NCBI RefSeq assembly: GCF_024343615.1
Contig: NZ_RJUB01000158.1
Location: 51,049 to 115,048, forward strand
Direction: 5' to 3'
Length of the DNA stretch: 64,000 nucleotides
DNA from: Ferruginibacter sp. HRS2-29
GTDB lineage: Bacteria; Bacteroidota; Bacteroidia; Chitinophagales; Chitinophagaceae
How positions within the stretch are numbered: position 1 is the stretch's first letter; each line of letters opens with the position of its first letter. The notes beneath the pieces were generated by a model. It worked only from the letters and a program-made list of their open reading frames with translations, was not told where the DNA came from and searched no databases. Positions 45,802 to 54,283 of this stretch are shown in pieces. Both the position numbers and the translations under genes were made by a program.

Positions 45802-46431
45802 TCAATCCCTTACAACCTGATTTTCGGACAGCACCCCTTTCTTCACCATGTTTTTTATCAGCAGCCGTCCATACTCATGCCCCATCGATTCGATGCTGGA
45901 GGGAGAGAAAGAAACAGTCTGTGCAGAATACATGAGTTTGCCGGAGGGCAGTTCATAAAAATTGGTTTCCCATAAATATTTCATGTTGGTAACATAGTAT
46001 CCTTCTTCATGGATCATCCTGTACTGCCCGTGAACATAGCCGCTAAGGCTGCCGTAGTAATTTACATCGGGCTGCACATATGTTTTTTCGCGCCGGCTCC
46101 TGAGCAGTACTATGGTTACCAAAGCATCTGCATTGGATGCAGTTATTTTTGGTAATATTTGCTTTTCAGTCAGCTGCTCAAAAGCTTTGGGGCCGTAAGT
46201 CTCCAGTGCGGTTACGGCGGAGTATCCTGTTTTTACCAGGTCGCCCGCAAGATGGTTTTCCATTTTCTCCTGTATGCTCCTGTCGGCTTTGTTCACCACT
46301 GCCAGTACCATGATCTTTTGATATTTCGGGGCATGTTCCGGCGGTGCCGTCCACACGCTGGTGATCTTCGAAGAAGAACAGCCCAGGCTGCCCAGGAGGA
46401 AGAGCGCCCCTGTTATGATTTTTATTTTCAT
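45802..46431 (-). CDS. Lipoprotein of unknown function (DUF4136-like)
   Basis: The 209-residue protein has a lipoprotein signal ending LLGSLGCSSSKITSVW, so Cys18 is the likely lipidated residue. The body (KIMVLAVVNKADRSIQEKMENHLAGDLVKTGYSAV...FYELPSGKLMYSAQTVSF) resembles DUF4136-type envelope lipoproteins that share a TolB-N-like fold; this is a tentative match. It is 42 bp downstream of the coiled-coil gene. Confidence 0.72.
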   Translation of the reverse strand: MKIKIITGALFLLGSLGCSSSKITSVWTAPPEHAPKYQKIMVLAVVNKADRSIQEKMENHLAGDLVKTGYSAVTALETYGPKAFEQLTEKQILPKITASNADALVTIVLLRSRREKTYVQPDVNYYGSLSGYVHGQYRMIHEEGYYVTNMKYLWETNFYELPSGKLMYSAQTVSFSPSSIESMGHEYGRLLIKNMVKKGVLSENQVVRD

Positions 46432-46473
46432 GCTGTTTATTTTAATGACCTTTTAATCACCTGCCTTGCGGGT

Positions 46474-46872
46474 TTAATTTGAACCGCCACCATCCCCGTA
46501 CCTTTCGGTGAGGAACTGGTTAAACTCGAATTTCAGCTGACTGAACAATTGCTCTACACGGCGTACATCTTTTCGTACAGTCCGTAATTGTTGATAGACC
46601 GTATATTCCAGCGGGCCATCTACAAAAAGTTCCTGCACCAGCAGCTTTCCCAGCCGGGTATTATCGATGCGCAGTTGTTCGAGCATGGCATCCTGGGTGA
46701 GCAGGCGCTGGTGAAAAGTTTCCATTTCCGTTACCAGTTGTTTATCATCCGATAACCCGACCACTTCGGCGAGGTGTAGCTTCAAGAGATTATTTTCTTC
46801 TGCCATGAAACCTGTCAATCGCTGCCAGGTCTCTGCTTCGTGTTTTAATAGTATTAGTCTGAATGTGTGCAT
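46474..46872 (-). CDS. Helical protein of unknown function
   Basis: The 132-residue protein is predicted to be entirely helical with heptad-like stretches (LLKHEAETWQRLTGFMAEENNLLKLHLAEVV). It is comparable in size and style to the protein at 27234-27659 in the same island, though the two are not clearly homologous by eye. No family was recognised. It lies downstream of Hsp20 but separated from it by a strong terminator. Confidence 0.6.
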   Translation of the reverse strand: MHTFRLILLKHEAETWQRLTGFMAEENNLLKLHLAEVVGLSDDKQLVTEMETFHQRLLTQDAMLEQLRIDNTRLGKLLVQELFVDGPLEYTVYQQLRTVRKDVRRVEQLFSQLKFEFNQFLTERYGDGGGSN

Positions 46873-46923
46873 CTATCTTTTTTATGAGGCAGATATCCGG
46901 CAGGATAAAAATATCCGGCATAA

Positions 46924-46955
46924 GCTGCGCCCCCCGCAGTAGCAGGGGGCGCAGC
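46924..46955 (-). terminator. Strong terminator of the hsp20 gene
   Basis: GCTGCGCCCCC and GGGGGCGCAGC pair as a perfect 11-bp GC stem just after the hsp20 stop at 46964. It should give hsp20 a short single-gene transcript. Confidence 0.8.
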
Positions 46956-46963
46956 AGGCGATT

Positions 46964-47407
46964 CTACTGAACGTTTATCTTCCTTGTAATATGTTTCTTT
47001 GATTCCAGCCGTGGGATGGTGATCTGCAATACCCCATCTTCATAGCGGGCATCTATCTTATCCCGGCTTACATCATCGGGCAGTGTAAAGCTCCTGCTGA
47101 ATGAAGTATAACTGTATTCTTTACGGGTATACTTTTTCTCTTTTTCTTCTTTGGTTTCTTCTTTTTCGCTGCTGATGGTGAGCATGTTTCCATCAAGGTC
47201 GATCTTGAAATCATCCTTTTTCATCCCGGGCACCGCCAGCGATACACGGAACTCGTTGTCCAGTTCGGTGATATTCACGGCGGGCACATTGAATGGATGG
47301 CTGAGCAGGCCGCTATCGTCGAACCATTCATTCCATGGTTTAAAAAAATCATTGAAGACTGCCGGCAATCGGTTGCCGTTGGGGCGAACTAAAGCTTTTG
47401 TTTGCAT
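46964..47407 (-). CDS. Hsp20/alpha-crystallin small heat shock protein
   Basis: The 147-residue cytosolic chaperone has an N-terminal arm with WNEWFDDSGLLSHPF. The alpha-crystallin domain (about 40-135) contains FRVSLAVPGMKKDDFKIDLDGNMLTIS and the A-x-x-x-n-G-V-L motif RYEDGVLQITIP. It holds unfolding proteins during stress. Its promoter region has an FNR-like box. HspX of Mycobacterium tuberculosis, of the same family, is the hallmark of the DosR regulon. Confidence 0.93.
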   Translation of the reverse strand: MQTKALVRPNGNRLPAVFNDFFKPWNEWFDDSGLLSHPFNVPAVNITELDNEFRVSLAVPGMKKDDFKIDLDGNMLTISSEKEETKEEKEKKYTRKEYSYTSFSRSFTLPDDVSRDKIDARYEDGVLQITIPRLESKKHITRKINVQ

Positions 47408-47439
47408 GATCTTTGTTTTTGAAGTGATTGAATAGGATA

Positions 47440-47482
47440 CAAATTTCTATCGTCTTCTTTGCCAAAGCCATGATGCCGGTCA
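47440..47482 (-). promoter_or_regulatory. FNR-like box and -7 element, hsp20 promoter
   Basis: TGATGCCGGTCA (47471-47482) fits TGAYN4RTCA. On the minus strand GAAATTTG (47447-47440) is one base from TAnnTTTG, but at 36.5 bp from the box centre, a class II spacing unlike the 58.5 bp of the other sites. Confidence 0.55.
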
Positions 47483-47512
47483 AGCAGGCGGATGATCATC
47501 GGCATACTGACA

Positions 47513-48712
47513 CTAACTACGGGGACGGTAATAAAAAGTGAGTGTATGAAAGACGAACCGGATGATCTGGTAAGCAAAAAAGCGCGCCACCTGGATGAAG
47601 ACATTTTTATGCCGTTTCACTTCATCGGCGGTTTGCAACAGGCAATCACTGGTAATGAGGTTTTGTAATATCCCGTTGATCCGCTTGCAAAGAAACGGGT
47701 CGTACACATCCAGGTTAAGCTCTATGCTGGCATAGGCGCTTAGGTCGTTGATATTGTAAGAACCCAGCGTAAACCAGGTATCATCGCAGATAGCCAGCTT
47801 TGCATGTAATACCCCCGGCTGGTATTCCAGCACCTTGATATCGTGCCGCAGCAGCCAGTCGTACATCCATCGCTCCGCCATTTTTGCAATACGCACGTCC
47901 GATACCCCCGCGGTGATGAGTGTAACCTGCACTCCCCTTTTTGCCGCCGCACTGATATGCCTGCGGAGGAGCTTGCCCGGCAAAAAATAACTGCATACGA
48001 TGGTGATGTGCGACGTTGCCTGCTGAAGCATCCGGACATAAGTAAGGGTGATCTCATTTTTTTTGCGTACCCAATCATTGCGCCTGATATGTACGGGGTC
48101 GGTTGCGGATACCGACTGGTGTGGCTCTATCCCTGGTGGCTTCTCAAATGATTTGCTGTTGATGCCCGACCGTACGCCACACCATGTTTTCCAGCAGATA
48201 TCATCCAGTTGGGCAGCCACCTCCCCTTCTGTGTATAAGGCAAAATCCAGCCACGCCGGCTGGCCCGGGAGATCGTTGTACCGGTCGGCGATATTCAATC
48301 CTCCTACCAGGGCAGCCTTTTTATCAAACACCGCCACCTTCTGATGCAGCCTGCGCCCGAAATAAAAATAACTGCTGTGAATGACCGGCTCAAAAAAACG
48401 GAAATGAATTCCGGCAGCCCGCAACCCATCTATGAAATGCTGTGCCATCACCTGTGATGCATACCCGTCGGCCAGGAGATATACATTGACATGCCTTCGT
48501 GCCGCCTCCTTCAGCGCCGATGCTACTTCGGTCCCGGTACTGTCATCGTCGAAGATGTAGGTCTGAAGATGAATGCAATGTTGTGCAGCTGAAATAAGCC
48601 CGATCAGTTTTTCAAAATATTCATGCCCTCCACGCAGGATGGTAATGTTGCTGTCAGTTGCCAGCCTGGTGTGCCTGTACTCCTGCGTCGATAAGATTTT
48701 TTCCGGGGCCAT
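47513..48712 (-). CDS. Cardiolipin synthase-like phospholipase D enzyme
   Basis: The protein is 399 residues from MAPEKILSTQEYRHTR; the frame continues upstream through the FNR-like box, which argues for this start. Two HKD motifs are intact: HQKVAVFDKKAALVGGLN and HAKLAICDDTWFTLGSYN. These are the hallmark of PLD-type cardiolipin synthases (ClsB/ClsC branch without N-terminal helices). A hydrophobic C-terminal tail (FFAYQIIRFVFHTLTFYY) may attach it to the membrane. It is divergent from osmC. Confidence 0.85.
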   Translation of the reverse strand: MAPEKILSTQEYRHTRLATDSNITILRGGHEYFEKLIGLISAAQHCIHLQTYIFDDDSTGTEVASALKEAARRHVNVYLLADGYASQVMAQHFIDGLRAAGIHFRFFEPVIHSSYFYFGRRLHQKVAVFDKKAALVGGLNIADRYNDLPGQPAWLDFALYTEGEVAAQLDDICWKTWCGVRSGINSKSFEKPPGIEPHQSVSATDPVHIRRNDWVRKKNEITLTYVRMLQQATSHITIVCSYFLPGKLLRRHISAAAKRGVQVTLITAGVSDVRIAKMAERWMYDWLLRHDIKVLEYQPGVLHAKLAICDDTWFTLGSYNINDLSAYASIELNLDVYDPFLCKRINGILQNLITSDCLLQTADEVKRHKNVFIQVARFFAYQIIRFVFHTLTFYYRPRS

Positions 48713-48731
48713 GATGGATACTTGTATACTG

Positions 48732-48795
48732 CAAATAAAAAAAAAGAGGAAGGCTAACCGCTGAGGATCTTCAGCCGGAAAACTGATGCTGGTCA
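48732..48795 (-). promoter_or_regulatory. FNR-like box in the cls-osmC divergent gap
   Basis: TGATGCTGGTCA (48784-48795) is the exact reverse complement of the box at 52328. On the minus strand TTTATTTG (48739-48732) could be the -7 element of the phospholipase gene at 57.5 bp, one base off the usual spacing. Confidence 0.55.
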
Positions 48796-48841
48796 TTCAA
48801 AAAAAAGAAGGGATGTATTACGTTAGCTTAAAATTTATACC

Positions 48842-49321
48842 ATGACACCCAAAAAAGCCCCGCATTATTTTTTTGAAACAAACCAGGCATGGATCGGCGC
48901 AGATAAAGGAAAGGTCAGCATTCAGCATGTTGATGCAGAACTGATCGTTGCGCCCCCGGTGCAGTTTGGCGGAGAAGCGGGGCATTGGTCGCCCGAGCAC
49001 CTGCTGCTCAGCGCTGTCAGCAGTTGTTATATGGCTACTTTTTTTGCTTTTGCGGAAAAGAAAAAAATAAGTATCACCGGTTTTGACTGCCAGGTGATCG
49101 GGCAGGTAGAGCTGGTAGCAGGAAAGTTCAGGTTCACACACATCAATGTGTACCCCGTTATAGTTGTTGCGGAGGATGCTTTACGTTCAGCAGCCATGAT
49201 GACAGCGGCACAGGCAGAACGCCATTGCCTGGTGGCGAATTCACTGGATACGGATATCATCTATCATACTGCCGTGAAAACGGCTGCTATTTCCTTACAA
49301 AAAAAAACACGGTTATCTTAG
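48842..49321 (+). CDS. OsmC/Ohr family peroxidase-like protein
   Basis: The 159-residue cytosolic protein has both family cysteines: LLSAVSSCYMATFFAFAEKK near residue 60 and AERHCLVANSL near 128. These form the thiol pair that reduces organic hydroperoxides. The HWSPEHLLLSAVSSC segment is diagnostic of OsmC-like proteins. It is divergent from the phospholipase D gene and convergent with the PPOX gene. Confidence 0.9.
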   Translation: MTPKKAPHYFFETNQAWIGADKGKVSIQHVDAELIVAPPVQFGGEAGHWSPEHLLLSAVSSCYMATFFAFAEKKKISITGFDCQVIGQVELVAGKFRFTHINVYPVIVVAEDALRSAAMMTAAQAERHCLVANSLDTDIIYHTAVKTAAISLQKKTRLS

Positions 49322-49347
49322 TGCAGAAGATGAATAACTGATAGTGG

Positions 49348-49830
49348 TTATGCGCCCTCCTTGCTGTCAACCGGCGTTTTTACAGGATGCTGAAACCGGC
49401 CGGTCACTTCATCGATCTCTATCCTGAACATCACTTTCTTCAGCCGGTTGCCCTGCCTGATCAGTTCGATCATTCGATCTTCAATGGCTTCTGCAGGTTC
49501 GTTTGGCTGCTTCGGAAACAGCCGGTTGTACAAAGTATACCTTGCTGCCTCGGCCAGTTTCCCGGAGAGTTCTTCAAAGGCGCCCAGCACCAGTACACTT
49601 TGCCAGAACCCTGAATTGACAATGGCATCAACCTGGAAACAGATCCGTTTGTGCCTGCGCAATATGGACAGTTTCATCCCTTCATCAGACTGACAATAAA
49701 TACTGGTACCATCAAAAATATAGTTTACCGGGAAGATATAAGGTTGCCGGCGGTGTACACACCCGATCCTCCCGATAGTATGGCTTTGCAATAAAAGCCT
49801 TATTGCCGCGGCATCCATTTCTCCCTGCAT
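49348..49830 (-). CDS. PPOX-type flavin-binding split-barrel protein (paralogue 2)
   Basis: The 160-residue protein (MQGEMDAAAIRLLLQSHTIGRIGC) is collinear with the protein at 32246-32695: HTIGRIGCVHRRQPYIFPVNYIFDG against HTVGRVGCIAGNKPYIVPVTYIFED, and FWQSVLVLGAFEEL against NWQSVFIDGHFEEL. It is 21 bp downstream of the alcohol dehydrogenase, in one operon. Cofactor and substrate are unknown; a flavin reductase role in low oxygen is an inference from context. Confidence 0.85.
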   Translation of the reverse strand: MQGEMDAAAIRLLLQSHTIGRIGCVHRRQPYIFPVNYIFDGTSIYCQSDEGMKLSILRRHKRICFQVDAIVNSGFWQSVLVLGAFEELSGKLAEAARYTLYNRLFPKQPNEPAEAIEDRMIELIRQGNRLKKVMFRIEIDEVTGRFQHPVKTPVDSKEGA

Positions 49831-49851
49831 GATATAAGTTTTTCAATCAGG

Positions 49852-50898
49852 TTAAGATAATTCACTGTCCAGGATCACTTTCAGGGTCTTATGGTCTGCG
49901 GCATGCGCAAACGTATCATAGGCATCCAGTATGGCATTGAGTGCAAACCGGTGTGTGATGAGTTTTTTTGGATCGATCAGGCTGGAGGCGACAGTCTTCA
50001 ACAACATCGGTGTGGTAACCGTATCCACCAGCCTTGTGGTGATGGTGATGTTTTTGGCCCAGAGTGATTGCAGGTGAAGGGTTACACTTTTGCCATGCAC
50101 GCCTATGTTGGCGATATGCCCGCCGGGAGCAATGATCTCTTCACACAATTCGAAAGTGGCCGGTATACCTACCGCTTCAATGGCTACATCTACGCCAACA
50201 TTATTGGTAAGTTTCATGATCGCTTCCACAGCGTTTTCTTCTGCGTTGTTGATCACATCCGTAGCGCCGAATGTTTTGGCCACCGCAAGCCGGTTGCTGT
50301 CGGGATCCACGAGAATGATCATAGCCGGGGTATATAATTTAGCAGTAAGCAGCGTAGCAAGGCCGATAGGCCCCGCGCCGATGATGGCCACCGTATCGCC
50401 GGGTTTTACCTGGCCGTTGAGCACGCCACATTCAAACCCTGTAGGCAGTATATCACTCAGCATTACTATAGCATCTTCATCCACGCCATCGGGCACCGGG
50501 TACAGGCTGGTATCAGCATAAGGGATACGCACATATTCCGCCTGCGTACCATCTATGAGGTGGCCGAGTATCCATCCACCTTTTTCGCAATGCGAGTACA
50601 TACCTTTTTTACAATAAGTGCATTTTCCGCAGGAGGTGATGCAGGAGATCAGTACTTTATCGCCTTTTTTAAAATTAGCTACTGCTGTGCCTGCTTCTTC
50701 TATCACGCCCATCCCCTCATGCCCCAGGATACGGCCATCCGTTACTTCCGGCACATCGCCTTTGAGGATATGCAGATCGGTGCCACAGATAGTGGTCTTC
50801 AATATTTTGACGATCACATCCGTAGCTTCCACAATAACAGGATATGGTTTTTCTTCCCAGGATTTCTGGCCGGGGCCATGATATACCAACGCTTTCAT
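49852..50898 (-). CDS. Zinc-dependent alcohol dehydrogenase (MDR family)
   Basis: The protein is 348 residues from MKALVYHGPGQKSWEEKPYP; a longer frame upstream has no family match. Catalytic zinc ligands are in ICGTDLH and GHEGMGVIEEAG. The structural zinc site is CGKCTYCKKGMYSHC. The NAD-binding motif is IIGAGPIGLATLLT. It should interconvert alcohols and aldehydes/ketones, a common fermentative redox valve. It is cotranscribed with the PPOX gene and divergent from the Usp at 51082, with an FNR-like box between them. Confidence 0.92.
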   Translation of the reverse strand: MKALVYHGPGQKSWEEKPYPVIVEATDVIVKILKTTICGTDLHILKGDVPEVTDGRILGHEGMGVIEEAGTAVANFKKGDKVLISCITSCGKCTYCKKGMYSHCEKGGWILGHLIDGTQAEYVRIPYADTSLYPVPDGVDEDAIVMLSDILPTGFECGVLNGQVKPGDTVAIIGAGPIGLATLLTAKLYTPAMIILVDPDSNRLAVAKTFGATDVINNAEENAVEAIMKLTNNVGVDVAIEAVGIPATFELCEEIIAPGGHIANIGVHGKSVTLHLQSLWAKNITITTRLVDTVTTPMLLKTVASSLIDPKKLITHRFALNAILDAYDTFAHAADHKTLKVILDSELS

Positions 50899-51002
50899 GA
50901 TATTTTTTTTTAGATAACTGCTCTTCTTTCTGAGCCTTGATTGACTGGCCGAAAATAACTCTTGCCAGATAGCCCTGGCATGACGCAACAAACCCTTTCG
51001 GA

Positions 51003-51067
51003 TGATCTTAATCATACCATACAGTAATAGCTCTCACGTTCTTCATTACGTGCTCCCGCTACTTTTG
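51003..51067 (+). promoter_or_regulatory. FNR-like box with exact -7 element, Usp promoter
   Basis: TGATCTTAATCA (51003-51014) is a perfect box. TACTTTTG (51060-51067) matches TAnnTTTG exactly, with its G 58.5 bp from the box centre. Transcription would start only about 5-10 bases before the Usp ATG at 51082. The box may also serve the divergent alcohol dehydrogenase gene, though no -7 element was found there. Confidence 0.75.
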
Positions 51068-51081
51068 AACAAACTATTTTT

Positions 51082-51795
51082 ATGGACAGGATTCTGATCG
51101 CCACCGATTTTGACCCGGTATCACACCATGCAGCGGTTTTTGGAACAGCCCTGGCAAATGCCTGTGGCGCCAAAGTCATTTTGTGCAACGCATTCAACCC
51201 GCCATTACCTGTAGCATCGGCGGATGATCAGCAGGAACATTATGAACAGATGCTCCGGGCCGATGCGCTACTGCTGAAGGAAGCCGCGGAAATAGATCCT
51301 GAAAAAAAATGCGTCGAAATACTCTGTGATGAAGGCGATGTGCCGGAAGCCATTATGGAAATGGCGAACCAGGAGCACGCAGATCTCATCATTACGGGCC
51401 TGCGGCCTCATATTACCACTCCCTTATCACCGCACAAAAGTACCGCCGCGGCATTGGCTGAAGCTACCCGCAAACCGTTGTTGATGGTGCCGGAAGGCGC
51501 TGTATTAGGGTCCGGCCGTACCGGCCTGTTCATTCACACTTCCTTTAGCGGGGGAATTAAAAATATCGTTGAGCGGCTTTCTGATGCGGCATCATGGTTT
51601 GATGGCTCCATTCCCGTTTATAAGGAGGGCGAAGACCTGGCCGCACCGGCAGACAAACCCGCTCTATTGTTGCACCTGATTAAAAAATACCGCCCCGATT
51701 GCGTACTCATGATCGACCCCGGGCAGTTGTGGCTGACTGCTTTTTGTGAGTACGGCAGGCTTCCCTTGATGGTGCTTCCAAAAAACCATTTTTAG
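51082..51795 (+). CDS. Universal stress protein, one and a half domains (6)
   Basis: The 237-residue protein begins MDRILIATDFDPVSHHAAVFGTALANACG. The first Usp domain is complete in length but its nucleotide motif is lost (TGLRPHITTPLSPHKSTAAALAEATRKPLLMVPE). The second is shortened to about 90 residues. It is therefore unlikely to bind ATP in the usual way. The promoter is one of the clearest in the island. Confidence 0.82.
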   Translation: MDRILIATDFDPVSHHAAVFGTALANACGAKVILCNAFNPPLPVASADDQQEHYEQMLRADALLLKEAAEIDPEKKCVEILCDEGDVPEAIMEMANQEHADLIITGLRPHITTPLSPHKSTAAALAEATRKPLLMVPEGAVLGSGRTGLFIHTSFSGGIKNIVERLSDAASWFDGSIPVYKEGEDLAAPADKPALLLHLIKKYRPDCVLMIDPGQLWLTAFCEYGRLPLMVLPKNHF

Positions 51796-51822
51796 ATCTT
51801 TTATTAAAAAACAGTTGTCTTT

Positions 51823-52314
51823 ATGAAACTCATTTATTTATTCCCCCTGTTATTGCTGGCTGCAGGCTGCCGGAGCAATGATCAGAAAAAAACTGCCTAT
51901 CCCGTAATAGTAAATACAGTTCCTGTAACCGACAGCCTGCCGCGAAAAACCACAGACGCCCCCTATTATTGGGAAGCTGATCTTACCCAACAGGAAGGGC
52001 TGGTAGTAAAACGTTCGGCCACTATCCCTGCCGACTCGCTCAACCCCGTGATGATGACGGCCAGGCTCAATGGCCTTTACCCGGAAGTGCCGTTTTTGCT
52101 GAAGAAGATCTCCAACGATACGGCCTATATCCGTGTAACGGACAGCAGGTACCTGAGCCGGCAGATGGGCTCCAGCGGGCCCGAAGCCTGGATGGCCGAA
52201 GTGGTGTACAACCTTACCGAAGTACCGGATATACGCTATGTGAACATTGATTTTAAAGTGCGGGACCATGGTGCCCCGGGTACTTATTCCCGTACAGATT
52301 TTACCATGCGCTGA
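51823..52314 (+). CDS. Lipoprotein of unknown function
   Basis: The 163-residue protein has a lipobox in LLLLAAGCRSNDQ, so Cys17 is probably lipidated. The remainder (YYWEADLTQQEGLVVKRSATIPADSLNPVMMTARLN...YVNIDFKVRDHGAPGTYSRTDF) has no recognised domain. It starts 28 bp after the Usp stop and is probably cotranscribed with it. Confidence 0.65.
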   Translation: MKLIYLFPLLLLAAGCRSNDQKKTAYPVIVNTVPVTDSLPRKTTDAPYYWEADLTQQEGLVVKRSATIPADSLNPVMMTARLNGLYPEVPFLLKKISNDTAYIRVTDSRYLSRQMGSSGPEAWMAEVVYNLTEVPDIRYVNIDFKVRDHGAPGTYSRTDFTMR

Positions 52315-52327
52315 TCCCCTGTCTGCA

Positions 52328-52392
52328 TGACCAGCATCACCGCCAATGCTAAGCAGACTCACCTGCGGCATTGAACCACCAGATTAATTTTG
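52328..52392 (+). promoter_or_regulatory. FNR-like box with exact -7 element, Usp promoter
   Basis: TGACCAGCATCA (52328-52339) fits TGAYN4RTCA. TAATTTTG (52385-52392) matches TAnnTTTG exactly. The final G is 58.5 bp from the box centre, identical to the Usp promoter at 51003-51067. Confidence 0.75.
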
Positions 52393-52412
52393 AGTAACAG
52401 AAATAAATAAAC

Positions 52413-53303
52413 ATGAAAAAAATATTGGTCGCCACCGACTTTTCCGACGCTTCAATCAATGCATTTTTATATGCCCTTAACCTCGCCAGGGCCACGGGCG
52501 CTGCTGTGCACCTGTACCACGTGTACCATGCAGTACAGCCCATCCCGGAAAGTTACCTGGTTCATACCACACCCGACTTATGGCCATCCATTAAAGAAAA
52601 ACTGGACACGATGGTGAAAGGCGCCGAACTTACCAGCTCACTTAACATCAGTATTTCGGCCGACCATGGAAGGGCATCGGACCTGATCTTAAAGGAAGCA
52701 GCCGCGGTAAAAGCGGACCTGATCGTTTGCGGAACCAAACACACTACCCCCGACCTGAAAAAGATCTTTGGCAGTACGGCAACAGCCCTTTCCCATAAAA
52801 CCAATATTCCCCTGCTGGTGGTGCCGTTGAAGGTATCGTACAACACCATCCGCCATATTGCGCTGGCCTGCGATACCGATCCGGATACCAGCCGCGAAAC
52901 TGTGTGGCTGTTAAAAGATATCTGCCACCGGTTCTCGGCATCGTTGTCCGTGGTATTGGTATCTCCCGATCCCGTTACCGCGAAATATGAAACCCTTTTT
53001 CAATCGATGCCTGTCATGGATGCGCTGAAACCCTACCGGGCGGCCCTGGAGTTTTCCAAAGGCAGTAATATCACCCATTCGCTGTTGAAATTCAGTAACG
53101 AGAAACAGATCGATCTGCTGGTGGTCATTTCCCATAAACACAGCATCTTCGACCGGTTGATAGTGGAGAGTGTTACGCGGCAACTGGTCTTTCATACAGA
53201 TCACCCGCTGCTGATACTTCCCCAGTTGAGGGATCCCATCGCTGCGGGGGAAAACGTTGATGAGGAGGAGGAAAAGGGGCAGGATTTTTTTTATACGGAC
53301 TAG
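52413..53303 (+). CDS. Universal stress protein, two Usp domains (7)
   Basis: The 296-residue protein begins MKKILVATDFSDASINAFLYALNLARATG. The first domain has CGTKHTTPDLKKIFGSTATALSHKTNIPLLVVP, where the first glycine and the final G-S are kept but the middle glycine is lost. The second domain ends ESVTRQLVFHTDHPLLILPQLR, followed by a short acidic tail (ENVDEEEEKGQDFF). It is probably followed in the same transcript by the outer-membrane protein gene. Confidence 0.87.
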   Translation: MKKILVATDFSDASINAFLYALNLARATGAAVHLYHVYHAVQPIPESYLVHTTPDLWPSIKEKLDTMVKGAELTSSLNISISADHGRASDLILKEAAAVKADLIVCGTKHTTPDLKKIFGSTATALSHKTNIPLLVVPLKVSYNTIRHIALACDTDPDTSRETVWLLKDICHRFSASLSVVLVSPDPVTAKYETLFQSMPVMDALKPYRAALEFSKGSNITHSLLKFSNEKQIDLLVVISHKHSIFDRLIVESVTRQLVFHTDHPLLILPQLRDPIAAGENVDEEEEKGQDFFYTD

Positions 53304-53392
53304 GTATTTTTTCCACCAGGACAGCCCGATAATGTTCCGCCAACGCTCGGTAAGCCGATGCTCATTCTTCAATATTCATTAAAAAAGCGATC

Positions 53393-54133
53393 ATGAAAAA
53401 ATTATACCTGCTCGTTATCCTGGGCTCACTCAACATGCTTTCGTTTGCTCAATCCTATGTAGGTTTTAAGGCAGGCTGCACCATTCCATCTATAGCCGGT
53501 ACTACTGAAAATACCAATAACTATGTTTCAGGTCTGTCGTTCAATGGGGGGATAGCGTATAGCAGGCATCTTAAAAATGACTGGTACCTGCTGGCCGAAC
53601 TGAACTATGCACCTCAATCGGGGCACCGCAACGGCCTGCAGCCCCTTACCGACCGCCAGTATGCAGACTTCAAGATGAATACGCTGCAACCATTGTATGC
53701 CAACTATCGCCACGAGCTTGAATTCACATTCCTGGAGATACCGGTAATGTTGCAGTTGAAACTGGGTAACAAACTGAAATATTCGTTTTGTATAGGCCCG
53801 CAAATCGGCCTGCTGCTACATGCAAAAAGCCGCAACTCGGGCACGAGTTTTCTTTATGTGAATGAAGGCGGTACGCTTGTTACGATCCCCGGTGGTACAG
53901 AAGTTGCGCCTGTATCGCTTACCAAAACAGTCAATACCACGGGCAACTATCATCGGTTCATTGCGGGTATGCAGGGTGGTTTGCAGCTGGAATACCCTCT
54001 TGCAGGAGGGATCATATTTATACAGTCGCGTACAGACATCGGGTTGACCAATATGAATAAAAAAAGTATCGATTCCGAAAACCTCTATACGGGGTCGCTC
54101 ATCTTTTCCGCCGGGTGTTTTTTTACCCTGTAA
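53393..54133 (+). CDS. Outer-membrane beta-barrel protein (PorT-like)
   Basis: The 246-residue protein has a signal peptide (KLYLLVILGSLNMLSFAQS). Alternating beta-strands of a small porin-like barrel follow (YVGFKAGCTIPSIAG, WYLLAELNYAPQSG and FTFLEIPVMLQLKLGNKLKYSFCIGPQIGLLL) and a terminal aromatic strand GSLIFSAGCFFTL. This is the PorT/outer_membrane_beta-barrel group common in Bacteroidota, with no defined cargo. It is 89 bp after the Usp gene. Confidence 0.85.
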   Translation: MKKLYLLVILGSLNMLSFAQSYVGFKAGCTIPSIAGTTENTNNYVSGLSFNGGIAYSRHLKNDWYLLAELNYAPQSGHRNGLQPLTDRQYADFKMNTLQPLYANYRHELEFTFLEIPVMLQLKLGNKLKYSFCIGPQIGLLLHAKSRNSGTSFLYVNEGGTLVTIPGGTEVAPVSLTKTVNTTGNYHRFIAGMQGGLQLEYPLAGGIIFIQSRTDIGLTNMNKKSIDSENLYTGSLIFSAGCFFTL

Positions 54134-54224
54134 AAAAGCTGCAGGCTTGGCGCTGGAAAATATTGACGGGCATCCGAACATCCTTTCCCGCATTTCATAT
54201 TAAAAGATCATCCTGCCTGTGAAT

Positions 54225-54268
54225 GTAACATAAGTGACCAAGCGCCCCCTTTGCAGCAGCCATCTTTG
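54225..54268 (+). promoter_or_regulatory. GTNAC operator and -7 element, TauE promoter
   Basis: GTAACATAAGTGAC (54225-54238) has the form GTNAC-N4-GTNAC and is preceded by GAAT. The -7 element CATCTTTG (54261-54268) ends 36.5 bp from the operator centre, a class II geometry. The persulfide dioxygenase gene has the same layout. Confidence 0.65.
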
Positions 54269-54283
54269 CATAAATAAAAAACG

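Noticed and set aside
48713..48796. An N-terminal extension of the phospholipase D protein with a hydrophobic stretch
   Set aside because: It would translate through the FNR-like box and the predicted -7 element, and the family does not need it; a start at 48796 cannot be fully excluded.
54164..54175. TGACGGGCATCC as an FNR-like box before the TauE gene
   Set aside because: It has a mismatch at a core position and is 98.5 bp from the -7 element, unlike the fixed spacing elsewhere.
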